From contig NYXF01000087.1 in NCBI GenBank assembly GCA_002685455.1, forward strand, positions 1 to 34,572: a stretch of 34,572 nt of DNA, written 5' to 3'. This stretch comes from Porticoccus sp. GTDB taxonomy: Bacteria > Pseudomonadota > Gammaproteobacteria > Pseudomonadales > Porticoccaceae. Of this stretch, positions 7,870-16,316 are shown one piece after another. Position 1 is the stretch's first letter, and every line of letters starts with the position of its first letter. A model generated the notes under the pieces. It ran no database searches. It was not told where the DNA came from and worked only from the letters and a program-made list of their open reading frames with translations. Position numbers and translations under genes: made by a program.

Positions 7870-9369
7870 TTAAATCTGCTCTTTACAGGTAACTTCAATA
7901 TTGAAAGGCGCGCTTTCTTTTGACACACGGAATTCGATACGAATATCACGGTAACCGTCTCTTGTGCCAGTTGCAATATAGTTGCCAGGTTTAAGAATAA
8001 GATTTTTTTCAATAAAATACCCAAGATTTCCTTTTTTTAAAAGGGTGACATTTGTTGATCTATCAGAACGAAATAGAACTTGTAGATCAACTTGTGAGTC
8101 TTCTAGTGCTTGTTTGAGCTGACTTAATTGTTTTAGATGTTTAGCGCCTGGATTTGAGATTTTTTGAGCATTAATTAATAGTTTTTTAGCCTGATCATAT
8201 ACTTGCGGCGTCGATAGCCTAAGCGGCGATAATATTATGTTATTGATATCATTGCTAATTTCTAGCCTTGATGAAGTTCTTTTTTTCCCAACTTGTGCTT
8301 CAATTAATATGCCACTTTTATTTAAAATCTTTTCATAGCCCTCCAAAGCGTCATCCCAATTTTCCATATCTTCATTTAATTCAGCCTTTTTCAATTCATC
8401 AGTTATAAATTTTTGGGCGAGAAGTTGTTGTGCTTGAGTTGAGCCCAAAAAAGCAGCTTGATTTTGGGGTTTAATTTTCATAGCGATCTGGAATTTTTCT
8501 AGAGCTACGCTGTAATTCTTTGCTTCTAGTGCTTGATAGCCATTGCTCATCAGCTGTTTAAAATCAATATCTTGAATTAACAATGTAGCTTGACTGTACA
8601 TATCCATGGCTATTTTATTTAAAGGGTCTAATTTGTTTGCCTTCACAAACAAATTCCTTGCCTGTTTATAATCTCCGCTTTCAAGGAGCTGCTCACCTTT
8701 CTTTAACAAAATTAATACCTCATCTAAAACATCTGTTCTAGCTAGACCTTTAAGTGCCTCAATACTTGATGGGTCGATGGATAATGCGAGATTATAATAT
8801 TCTTTAGCTATTTTTGAGTCCCCACGAATCAAAGCATCTTTCGCGATTTGTAAATTCATTGCCAACTTATTAGGGATTAAATTTTTTAATTTATTAAGTT
8901 TTAACTTTGCTTCTTCGTATAAAACTAACGCTTCACTAAATTTTCTTTGACGAAAAAGTTTATCTCCGTTTGCACCTATTGTAAGAGCTCTCTCAAAAGC
9001 ATCCCTACCCCATTTAGTTACACCTCTTTTTTCCAGAAAATCCTGAACAGCAAGAAAATCAGCAAGGCTATCTTGAGATTTCCTTCTTGCTTTGGTTAAT
9101 TGCGCATCAATGAATGGAGACTCTTTTATAGACCTTTTTTCTAAGATTTGGTTTTCTTTAACTTGTTCATTTTTTTCTATTTTTGGCACAAACCTAGGAA
9201 GAGCAAATACAACAATAAAAACTAAAAATAGACTGAATCCCAGAGCATAATAAGTACTGCTCCTATTTTGCCATGGAGTTTGTTGTAGATTTTCATTTTT
9301 TTTTGACAAAGGCATACTAGCGAATTTTATATTTTCAGTTAAAGGTCTGTCTTCATCAGAGTTAACCAT
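7870..9369 (-). CDS. Single-pass membrane TPR protein with PEGA-like C-terminus
   Basis: This 499-residue protein has a polar cytoplasmic tail (about 1-37), one membrane helix (about 39-60) and a long periplasmic part. Several tetratricopeptide repeats are visible, with recurring patterns such as A-x-x-x-[YF]-x-x-A-L-x-[IL]-x-P (KEYYNLALSIDPSSIEALKG; ALEKFQIAMKIKPQNQAAF). The last about 70 residues are beta-rich (LILKPGNYIATGTRDGYRDI) and resemble a PEGA domain. It ends two bases before the PEGA/FGE gene, which has the same single-pass topology and also PEGA-type sequence, so the two proteins probably form a periplasmic scaffold together. TPRs mediate protein contacts. No enzymatic motif is present. 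Confidence 0.85.
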   Translation of the reverse strand: MVNSDEDRPLTENIKFASMPLSKKNENLQQTPWQNRSSTYYALGFSLFLVFIVVFALPRFVPKIEKNEQVKENQILEKRSIKESPFIDAQLTKARRKSQDSLADFLAVQDFLEKRGVTKWGRDAFERALTIGANGDKLFRQRKFSEALVLYEEAKLKLNKLKNLIPNKLAMNLQIAKDALIRGDSKIAKEYYNLALSIDPSSIEALKGLARTDVLDEVLILLKKGEQLLESGDYKQARNLFVKANKLDPLNKIAMDMYSQATLLIQDIDFKQLMSNGYQALEAKNYSVALEKFQIAMKIKPQNQAAFLGSTQAQQLLAQKFITDELKKAELNEDMENWDDALEGYEKILNKSGILIEAQVGKKRTSSRLEISNDINNIILSPLRLSTPQVYDQAKKLLINAQKISNPGAKHLKQLSQLKQALEDSQVDLQVLFRSDRSTNVTLLKKGNLGYFIEKNLILKPGNYIATGTRDGYRDIRIEFRVSKESAPFNIEVTCKEQI

Positions 9370-9374
9370 GCTAG

Positions 9375-10571
9375 TTATGTCCCACTATGCTCAGCTTCAT
9401 ACCTCTGTTTCAAATAGGATTTCCATTGGTTGTAGTGTTCGGTTACATTTCCAGTAAGCACAACTCTATCATTTTCTAGCTCAATAATACGGGGCTCAAT
9501 CTCTGATTCTAACGATTGTTCTAGTTCAGCTAAGACATCCTCATGTATTTTTAATTCTGATCTTTTTTCCATACCACTCTTTACAAGTAAAGCCCCAGTT
9601 CCAATCGCCACTGCTCCAGCAGATTGAGCAGAGCCGCTGGTGCTTCCAGATGCCATTATTCCACCAATAACAGCAGCTATTCCACCGACTGTGCGCGCAA
9701 CAGATTGTCGTTTGAGTTCCCTTGCAGAACTTATCTCTTCGTGCGTAGCCTGTCTCCATGATTGGTAGGGCTTATTCATTCGCCTTGAGAAGTTATCGTA
9801 ATATCCTTGCATCGTATCAATAAATAGGTAATCCCTCTCTCGAAGGTCAGATATTTTCATAAGAATAGGATCGTTTTTTGCGGGTAGTCTTAATATTTTA
9901 AGTTCACCAAGCACCGTTTTCTCAATATGCCCTTCAAATGATTCTGGGGAGAAATCTTCAGCAAATTTTAAATCTGATATAGTGGATAATTTTTTTATTT
10001 CACCAGAAGATAATTTTTGATTGTACTCTAATAGGTCGTTCGCTATATTATTGAATAAATTTTGGAAGGGATCTCGGTATATCTCCATATCTTTTTTATA
10101 AGCATAGTAGCCTACAGTTTGGGTATAGGTTTTTGTATACCAACTTCTATTAGCGACATCGGAGACTGATATTTCTAGTGTTAATTTCTCACCATCAGAA
10201 TTGATAATTTTACCCTCAATATAAACATCTACGATTGTTTTCCTGTCAGGAATCGATCTGACTGCACCCCAGGCTGACGTTCCTTGAATAGTAGATGTTA
10301 GTTGATTGGCTAAAAAAAGACCCTCGGCATTCTGTGCAGTCGAGGATATGGGGGAGTTATTATTATTTTGGGACTTATTTTCACTCGATTTAAATGGAAT
10401 AACGGCGAGATCTAAGAGATGCAACTTTTTAAAAGATGCAGTTTTTTTCATGAGCGGTATTTCAACAGTACTTGTCACTTTTTGCACACCGCAGGAGGAA
10501 ATAGCCAATGCAGTAAATACAACAGGTATATAGAATACTAATAATTTTTTGATATTAGTTACATTTTGCAT
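9375..10571 (-). CDS. Glycine-zipper lipoprotein
   Basis: This 398-residue lipoprotein has a signal ending in AISSC, with Cys27 as the lipidation site. The N-terminal half begins with a strand (LLDLAVIPF) and has alpha/beta character typical of periplasmic lipoproteins that assemble on the outer membrane. Around residues 293-330 there is a glycine/alanine-rich segment (VGGIAAVIGGIMASG, then AGAVAIGTGALLVKSG) of glycine-zipper type, long enough to insert in or oligomerise at a membrane. A charged helix follows, with LENDRVVLTGNVTEHYNQWK. No named family is recognised. It lies between a short lipoprotein gene (9 bases upstream) and the TPR membrane gene (5 bases downstream), so it is probably the outer-membrane-side component of this envelope complex. 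Confidence 0.8.
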   Translation of the reverse strand: MQNVTNIKKLLVFYIPVVFTALAISSCGVQKVTSTVEIPLMKKTASFKKLHLLDLAVIPFKSSENKSQNNNNSPISSTAQNAEGLFLANQLTSTIQGTSAWGAVRSIPDRKTIVDVYIEGKIINSDGEKLTLEISVSDVANRSWYTKTYTQTVGYYAYKKDMEIYRDPFQNLFNNIANDLLEYNQKLSSGEIKKLSTISDLKFAEDFSPESFEGHIEKTVLGELKILRLPAKNDPILMKISDLRERDYLFIDTMQGYYDNFSRRMNKPYQSWRQATHEEISSARELKRQSVARTVGGIAAVIGGIMASGSTSGSAQSAGAVAIGTGALLVKSGMEKRSELKIHEDVLAELEQSLESEIEPRIIELENDRVVLTGNVTEHYNQWKSYLKQRYEAEHSGT

Positions 10572-10580
10572 GATCTTGTA

Positions 10581-11258
10581 TTATCGAGCTCCTTTATACT
10601 TTCGATATTCTTCCCACAATTTCTCTCTGAGTTCAGGGTCCTGTTCCTTAACAGCAGCTTCTCGAATCTGTCTTGCTATAATATCATCTCCCTCACCGTT
10701 AGGTATGTCTTCTGGGACAATTATATTTGAACCTTTACCAGACATACCACCTTGGCTTGGAATAGGTCGCCAGGCAGAGCTATTACTTCTTTCTATAGTT
10801 TCTCCATAATTATTTCCTTGGGTAGATTCTTTGTCTCCACCATCACCAGAAGTCGCATCAGACTGAGACTGACTTTTCGAGCTGGAGGTATCTTCTTGTA
10901 ATAAATTAGAATGACTATTATCTGATATTTCATCTTCTATCTTATTTTTTTCTGTTTCTATTTCGCTAATTTCTACAGCAAACATTTTATCGAACTTAGC
11001 AACTGATTCCTCCAGCTTTTTATCCAACAACATTATTTTTTCTTTTTGTGTAATAGCGGCTCCTTTTTGAGTATTTGAATCCACCAATTTCGAGTTAAAA
11101 TTCATTTTCAACTTATCATTATCAAAATTATATGCACTTTCTCCTCTATCTAATGGAGTTACTTTACACCCAGTTATTACACACATTACAGTTGCCCAAA
11201 AAGTTACACACAAATTAAATGATATTATTTTTTGATTAAGAAATTTAATATTATTCAT
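10581..11258 (-). CDS. Lipoprotein with disordered middle and conserved-looking C-terminal helix
   Basis: This 225-residue protein begins with a signal and a VITGC lipobox (Cys31). A helical, charged segment (about 75-115) is followed by a long Ser/Asp/Gln/Gly-rich stretch (about 115-170) that should be disordered. The C-terminus reads IVPEDIPNGEGDDIIARQIREAA, then PELREKLWEEYRKYKG, an ordered amphipathic helix that is the likely interaction part. Its ATG overlaps the stop of the preceding TPR/TonB gene by eight bases. The layout (lipid anchor, flexible tether, helical grip) suits a protein reaching from the outer membrane to a partner in the periplasm. No function is known to me. Confidence 0.78.
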   Translation of the reverse strand: MNNIKFLNQKIISFNLCVTFWATVMCVITGCKVTPLDRGESAYNFDNDKLKMNFNSKLVDSNTQKGAAITQKEKIMLLDKKLEESVAKFDKMFAVEISEIETEKNKIEDEISDNSHSNLLQEDTSSSKSQSQSDATSGDGGDKESTQGNNYGETIERSNSSAWRPIPSQGGMSGKGSNIIVPEDIPNGEGDDIIARQIREAAVKEQDPELREKLWEEYRKYKGAR

Positions 11259-12573
11259 TTGGAATTATAACTCTTATCGGATATTTGACTGAAAGCACGG
11301 GAGAGCCCTTTATGAGCTGTGGCCTAAACTTTTTCATCCGGATCGTTTCAATAGCTCTTGTACCGAAACTATCCATTTCTGGTGGATATATTTCTTTGAC
11401 ATCAAAATTAACTGGATTGCCTCCATCCGTTATATCTACTGTAAGATTAACATAGTTAGTTGTATTAGAAAGATGTGACTTATCTTGAGCCTTAATTGAT
11501 GTTAGCACTTCATTTTTTTCAGCATATGAGTATCTGGTGCGCTTAGGAAGCATTAATGGTTGGGAATATATTTTATCCAGATTTTTCTTACTTTGCTGAT
11601 CCATAGCCACTATCTCATATGATTTTTCATATGCAGTCATTGCTAGCTTATATTTCCCAAATAAAAGATACCAGTCACCTAGGTTAGTTTGCCCCTCAGC
11701 AATTTCTGACAGAGTAAAATTTGGGTTTTCATCATATATTTGTAGTATTTGATTTTGCAATATTTGTCCGTGCTTATAGTAGGCACCTCGTCCCACTACC
11801 TGATTTACTCGGGCCATTGATCGATAACCAAAAGGCAAGGATGTATCAGTTTCTCTATAGTCAGGAAATCTTCTTTGATGCACAGATAGGTAATAGCATG
11901 TTGTTGCTAGGTTATTAAGAAATGGCAATAAATTGGGATGCATCCCCCCATATTTCGCTGATGCAATTCGAATTGCATAGCTATACAAATCAAAAGCGGT
12001 TTCAAGGTGATAGGAATCATTTCGCCCCGAAGTTTGTGAATATGCCTCAAGAGCCCAATTGCTAAATTCATCAAGTATCACTAGCAACTTAGGATCATTT
12101 TCTTCATAGTTTTTTAAATAAACCTGTAAAAGTTGAGAATAACCTGTAGCAACTTCTTCAATTTTTCCTTGGATCTTTTGGCTTTCAATAATAGCGCGTA
12201 ATGTAGCTTCTTGCGATAAACTATAAAGACCATCATTTATCCGATTTACATAAATAGCTTTCCTAAATATGCCTATTGCTTCATCAAAACGATTATTTGA
12301 TTGGAGCCTTTTCCCCAAACTATAAAGCATTTCGGGTAAATCATGACTATATGGGCCGTCCTCCCCCTCTTTTTTTTCAATAGCTTCAACGTAGTGATTG
12401 AGAATAACATCAAGATTTGGCTCATCTGAAGTCTGAGCTTCTTCTTTAGAATAATTTGCATGATTGTCAGATATTAAACTTTCTTTAATTTGATCATCAG
12501 CAGTCAAATTATGGCATGTAAGTAAAGAAGTACAAAGAATAATGATAAGCTTGATTTTTCCTGTTAAATACAT
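11251..12573 (-). CDS. Secreted TPR protein with TonB-like C-terminal domain
   Basis: First gene of the operon, 440 residues. A signal peptide covers about 1-25 (cleavage near LTA-DD; LLTC is a poor lipobox). TPR-like helical repeats run from about 50 to 330 (for example FDEAIGIFRKAIYVNR and YKLAMTAYEKSYEI). Residues about 365-440 look like a TonB C-terminal domain: NLTVDITDGGNP, FGTRAIETIRMKKFRP, YPIRVIIP. Unlike classical TonB there is no N-terminal membrane anchor or Pro-rich spacer, so any energy transfer would have to be indirect. GGAGGGGTGA lies just upstream of the ATG (12583-12592). The eight-base overlap with the next gene ties it to the operon. With ExbB- and ExbD-like proteins in the same operon, all three parts of a TonB-type system are represented, in altered form. 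Confidence 0.85.
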   Translation of the reverse strand: MYLTGKIKLIIILCTSLLTCHNLTADDQIKESLISDNHANYSKEEAQTSDEPNLDVILNHYVEAIEKKEGEDGPYSHDLPEMLYSLGKRLQSNNRFDEAIGIFRKAIYVNRINDGLYSLSQEATLRAIIESQKIQGKIEEVATGYSQLLQVYLKNYEENDPKLLVILDEFSNWALEAYSQTSGRNDSYHLETAFDLYSYAIRIASAKYGGMHPNLLPFLNNLATTCYYLSVHQRRFPDYRETDTSLPFGYRSMARVNQVVGRGAYYKHGQILQNQILQIYDENPNFTLSEIAEGQTNLGDWYLLFGKYKLAMTAYEKSYEIVAMDQQSKKNLDKIYSQPLMLPKRTRYSYAEKNEVLTSIKAQDKSHLSNTTNYVNLTVDITDGGNPVNFDVKEIYPPEMDSFGTRAIETIRMKKFRPQLIKGSPVLSVKYPIRVIIPNE

Positions 12574-12630
12574 GTATTTAGTTCACCCCTCCATGAGGTC
12601 AATATAAACTGTGACAGACACGTTAAGTGT

Positions 12631-12636
12631 ATTATA
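12631..12636 (-). promoter_or_regulatory. Candidate -10 box of the envelope operon promoter
   Basis: On the minus strand a perfect TATAAT lies about 60 bases upstream of the first operon gene. No good -35 is found at 16-18 bases, so the promoter may be weak or activator-dependent. No equally good candidate was noticed at the gaps inside the operon, which are 42 bases or shorter. Confidence 0.35.
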
Positions 12637-12767
12637 ACTTTTTATTCTTAATAACCCATAAGCGTATTAAATATCAGTGATTCTAAGCTTAAAAATTTTT
12701 TTATAAGACTACTTGTTAATAAACATAATTCTGAGCCAAGAAAGCTTAATGTAGTTCATCTTCTAAT

Positions 12768-12776
12768 TGTTATAAA
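12768..12776 (+). promoter_or_regulatory. Candidate extended -10 promoter of the AEC transporter gene
   Basis: The plus strand reads TGT followed by TATAAA, an extended -10 arrangement, about 42 bases before the ATG at 12819. There is no clear -35 at the normal distance, which is tolerated by extended -10 promoters. Confidence 0.4.
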
Positions 12777-12818
12777 ATTGAGTACAGCAAATTTAGATGT
12801 AAAAAAAAGGTCATAAAA

Positions 12819-13709
12819 ATGTTATACGAGCTTTGGAATATAGTTGCCCCAGTTTTTGTTTGTACAATCATAGGCTATTTTTGGGCGCGATCATCCACAC
12901 CTTTTTCTGCTGATTTTGTAAGCCGTATAGTTATGAATATAGGAGCCCCATGCCTAGTTATTTCAACCATAAATGGAGTTGAAATTTCTGGGCAAGATTT
13001 TTATGCAGTTGCTCTTGCCGCAATATTGATATTTTTAGGTACATCAATAGTTGGCATGTTAGCCATAAAGATGACAGGTGAAACCGTCCATTCCTTGCTA
13101 CCGACGGTGGTGTTTCCAAATAACGGCAATATGGGTTTGCCTCTATGTTTATTTGCTTTTGGAAAGGAGGGGCTAGCTCTTGCTTTAGCTTTTTTTCTAG
13201 TACAAATGACTGCACTGATGTCTGGTGGAGTAGCACTAATGACTCGTAACAATAACGGTTTTTTTGGGGCTTTGAAAGACTTAGCAGTTTTGCCTCTAAT
13301 ACATTCTGTCATTGTTGCAATTTTTTTACTCGGAACTGGCTTACAGCTTCCAATCTGGATTGATTCAACACTAAGTATATTAGGCGGGCTAACAATCCCT
13401 CTGATGCTTATTACTCTGGGGGCTTCTTTGACAAGCTTAAATACTTCGGTGTGGCAAAGGAGTATGATTTTTTCATTACTACGTATCGGCGGAGGTTTTT
13501 TATTTGCTTGTTTAGTTGTTAATCTCACAGGACTCTCTGGAGTAGCAAGAAATGTTGTATTATTACAAGCTATTATGCCTGCAGCTGTATTTAATTATTT
13601 GTTGGCATTAAAATTTGACAGAGACCCTAATAAAGTTGCGAGCGTTGTTATCACTTCCACTTTATTGTCTCTTTTAGCAATACCTATACTTTTGTTTTTT
13701 TTATTGTAG
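12819..13709 (+). CDS. AEC-family (auxin efflux carrier-type) transporter
   Basis: This 296-residue, very hydrophobic inner-membrane protein fits the AEC family, whose members have about ten membrane helices in two five-helix halves. Visible markers are the N-terminal IVAPVFVCTIIGYFWAR, the PNNGNMGLPLC motif of the crossover region (about residues 100-110), and GGLTIPLMLITLGASL near 190-205, followed by LLALKFDRDP. Bacterial AEC proteins export or take up small organic acids and amino acids, but the substrate cannot be read from sequence. The start is supported by an AAGG about nine bases upstream. It is divergent from the envelope operon and is followed 52 bases later by a CoA-transferase gene, so it may carry a carboxylate related to that enzyme; this is speculation. 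Confidence 0.88.
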   Translation: MLYELWNIVAPVFVCTIIGYFWARSSTPFSADFVSRIVMNIGAPCLVISTINGVEISGQDFYAVALAAILIFLGTSIVGMLAIKMTGETVHSLLPTVVFPNNGNMGLPLCLFAFGKEGLALALAFFLVQMTALMSGGVALMTRNNNGFFGALKDLAVLPLIHSVIVAIFLLGTGLQLPIWIDSTLSILGGLTIPLMLITLGASLTSLNTSVWQRSMIFSLLRIGGGFLFACLVVNLTGLSGVARNVVLLQAIMPAAVFNYLLALKFDRDPNKVASVVITSTLLSLLAIPILLFFLL

Positions 13710-13748
13710 AGTTTCCTCATAAAAATACATTCAATTTTTTTTTGGTTG

Positions 13749-13774
13749 ATGAGTAAGAATAATGAGTAAGAATA
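13749..13774 (+). repeat. 13-bp tandem duplication at the CoA-transferase start
   Basis: ATGAGTAAGAATA occurs twice head to tail (13749-13761 and 13762-13774). The second copy holds the start of the CoA-transferase. The first copy is out of frame and encodes a six-codon peptide ending in TAA at 13767-13769, overlapping the real start. Confidence 0.85.
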
Positions 13775-14976
13775 AATCTGGCCTGATTAATAATAAACCT
13801 CTATCAGGATTTCGTGTCATAGAGTTAGGCCAATTACTTGCCGGACCTTTCTCTGGGACTCTATTGGCTTATTTTGGTGCTGAGGTTATAAAAATTGAGC
13901 CTCCGAATACAGGAGATCCTTTGCGTAATTGGAGAGTGTTAGACGACGGAACATCTTTATGGTGGCGAAGTTTGGGGCGTAATAAAAAATGTATTACTAT
14001 AAATTTAAAAAAACAAAAAGGTAGAGAATTAGTAAAGCAATTAATCAATAAATCAGACGTTCTTATAGAAAATTTTCGTCCGGGTAAAATGGAAAGATGG
14101 AATTTAGGTCCCGAGCATTTTAAAGAATCAAATCCAAATTTGATTTATACGCGTATTTCAGGTTACGGGCAAACCGGGCCTTATTCACATAAACCGGGAT
14201 TTGCTTCAGTATGTGAGGGTATCAGCGGGTTTCGTTATGTCAATGGTATCCCAGGTCAAGCTCCCATACGTCCTAATTTAAGTATTGGAGATAGTGTGGC
14301 CGGACTTCATGCAGCTTTTGGTATTGTTTTATCGTTACTCTCAAGACAGTCTGGTGGAGGAGGGCAAGTTGTCGATATAGCTTTATATGAAGCGATGTTT
14401 AACCTCTTAGAAGGCGTGATTCCTGAATATGACGGTGCAAGAGTAATTAGAGAGCCATCCGGTACTACAGTGACTGGAATAGCTCCAACAAATATTTATC
14501 GTTGCGCTGATAAAAAATATATTGTGATTGGTGGAAATGGTGACTCTATATTTAAAAGACTAATGACCGCTGCAAATAGGCCTGATTTGGCAGAAGACGC
14601 GAGACTATCGAGTAATTCTGGTCGAGTAAAACATGAAGAAGAAATTGATGAGGCCCTATCCTGCTGGTGTAAAAAACAAATTAGCTCCAAAATTTTGGAA
14701 ACCCTTGATCTTTTTGATGTACCATCTGGTCCGATTTATAATGCTGAAGATATGATTAACGACCCTCATTTTATTGAAAGAGGCTTATTTGAGAACGTAA
14801 AAGTGAAGAATAAGTCGCTTAAGATTCCGGCAATGGTTCCGAGATTAAGTAAGACACCAGGCTCTACTTTGTGGGCGGGCCCAGAAATTGCTAGTTTTAA
14901 TAAAGAAATCTTTGAGAATATACTTGGTATGGATGCGTCAACTCAAACAATTTTAAAAGATGAAGGCATTATTTGA
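13762..14976 (+). CDS. Class III (CaiB/BaiF-type) CoA-transferase
   Basis: This 404-residue enzyme moves CoA between carboxylic acids through an aspartyl-CoA thioester. It starts PLSGFRVIELGQLLAGPF and continues GAEVIKIEPP, both typical of the family. The catalytic Asp is Asp177 in NLSIGDSVAGLHA. ENFRPGKMERWNLG (about 103-116) and SGYGQTGPY (about 133-141) line the CoA site. The length matches formyl-CoA, succinyl-CoA:glutarate or mesaconate transferases, and the substrate cannot be chosen among them. The ATG at 13762 is chosen because the identical upstream ATG at 13749 is in another frame and stops after six codons. No strong ribosome-binding site is seen. It is probably cotranscribed with the AEC transporter. 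Confidence 0.9.
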   Translation: MSKNKSGLINNKPLSGFRVIELGQLLAGPFSGTLLAYFGAEVIKIEPPNTGDPLRNWRVLDDGTSLWWRSLGRNKKCITINLKKQKGRELVKQLINKSDVLIENFRPGKMERWNLGPEHFKESNPNLIYTRISGYGQTGPYSHKPGFASVCEGISGFRYVNGIPGQAPIRPNLSIGDSVAGLHAAFGIVLSLLSRQSGGGGQVVDIALYEAMFNLLEGVIPEYDGARVIREPSGTTVTGIAPTNIYRCADKKYIVIGGNGDSIFKRLMTAANRPDLAEDARLSSNSGRVKHEEEIDEALSCWCKKQISSKILETLDLFDVPSGPIYNAEDMINDPHFIERGLFENVKVKNKSLKIPAMVPRLSKTPGSTLWAGPEIASFNKEIFENILGMDASTQTILKDEGII

Positions 14977-15088
14977 ACTGATTAATATCTTTAAGTCCAT
15001 CATAAATAATAATAGTGTCTAGTATGAATATAGCTGTGAAAGAAAATTTATATCAATTAAACATAAATCAAATGAAGGGATATACTCA

Positions 15089-16243
15089 ATGAAGTTTATT
15101 TTACTAATTACAACATTTTTCTGTTTTTCTTCAGCACTTGCTGGTGGTTACCCTCAATTTGACTCTAGTGAAATTCAGCCTGATTCAGAGTATTTAAAAC
15201 ATAATTATAAGATGCCAGGTGAAAGAAATCATAGTTCACATAAAAAAATTCATAATACTGACACAGCCAAAAGTCATTTAGGAGACCATACACATAAAAA
15301 AGGCGGATGGATGTTCACCTATCATGCAATGGATATGCACATGGAAGATAATCTCGATGGGAGTAAAGGTATTTCATCAGATAAAATTGTTACCACGGAA
15401 CCAAACCGCTTCTATGGTGTTGCAGGACAGCCTTCCACATTGAGAGTAGTACCAACAGAAATGGATACTCGTATGGATATGTTTGGCCTGATGTATGCTC
15501 AAACTGACAAAATTTCATGGATGTTAATGTTACGTCATATTGAAAAGTCTATGAAGCTTACTACCTATATGGGCGGATCAGGTACAACTCAGCGCGGTAC
15601 ATTTAAAACTAAATCTAGTGGAATCGGTGATACCTCAGTGAATTTTCTATGGAAAGCTTTTCAGTATAAGCATCATATGATTAACTTAAATTTAGGCATG
15701 AGTCTACCAACTGGGGATATTGACCAAAAAGATATTGTTTTAACTCCTATGGGTATGCAGCCAAAATCAGTCCTCCCTTATGGGATGCAATTAGGTTCTG
15801 GTACTTATGATCTTCTTCCCGGCTTCACTTATCTCAGTAGCAATGACTACCCATTAGATTGGGGAATAAAATATCGAGGCATTGTTCGCATTGGTGAAAA
15901 TGATGAGGATTATACCCTTGGAGACGTTCATAAGTTTTCAGTATGGGGTGGTTACTCCTTTGCCCCATGGATAAAAACATCCATGGGGTTATCTTATAAA
16001 TATGAATCTGATATTGATGGAATAGATTCTAGAGTAGTTTTACCTGTTCAAACAGCTGATCCAGATAATTATGGTGGAGATACACTTACGGCTAACTGGG
16101 GTTTAACACTAGTCGGGCACAAAGGAGCTTTAATTGGCCACAAAATAAAATTTGATTACACAAAGCAACTTGAACAAAACCTAAACGGTATCCAGATGGA
16201 AATGGATGATATGATCTCTGCTAGTTATCAGTTCAGTTTTTAA
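15089..16243 (+). CDS. Outer-membrane beta-barrel protein with His/Met-rich N-terminal region
   Basis: This 384-residue protein has a signal peptide (about 1-18, cleavage after ALA) and a beta-barrel pattern of alternating polar and aromatic residues ending in SYQFSF, the terminal-Phe signal for outer-membrane insertion. It resembles the family of putative outer-membrane transporters related to the phenol-degradation MetA type. Between residues 38 and 84 there are nine histidines, and methionines cluster in HAMDMHMED and MDTRMDMFGLM, suggesting binding of a soft metal such as copper. AAGGGA lies eight bases before the ATG. It stands alone, 112 bases after the CoA-transferase, with no metal-efflux gene nearby. 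Beta-barrel status is well supported; metal handling is inferred from composition. Confidence 0.83.
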   Translation: MKFILLITTFFCFSSALAGGYPQFDSSEIQPDSEYLKHNYKMPGERNHSSHKKIHNTDTAKSHLGDHTHKKGGWMFTYHAMDMHMEDNLDGSKGISSDKIVTTEPNRFYGVAGQPSTLRVVPTEMDTRMDMFGLMYAQTDKISWMLMLRHIEKSMKLTTYMGGSGTTQRGTFKTKSSGIGDTSVNFLWKAFQYKHHMINLNLGMSLPTGDIDQKDIVLTPMGMQPKSVLPYGMQLGSGTYDLLPGFTYLSSNDYPLDWGIKYRGIVRIGENDEDYTLGDVHKFSVWGGYSFAPWIKTSMGLSYKYESDIDGIDSRVVLPVQTADPDNYGGDTLTANWGLTLVGHKGALIGHKIKFDYTKQLEQNLNGIQMEMDDMISASYQFSF

Positions 16244-16316
16244 ATAGTTTACCGTATCCTGACCTACGTCGTTAATGTTATTATAATCAAATATTTTATA
16301 ACAAAGAGTTATTTTT

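Noticed and set aside
13001..13528. 175-codon open frame antisense to the AEC transporter
   Set aside because: Composition is that of a shadow of a hydrophobic gene and the sense strand is clearly coding.
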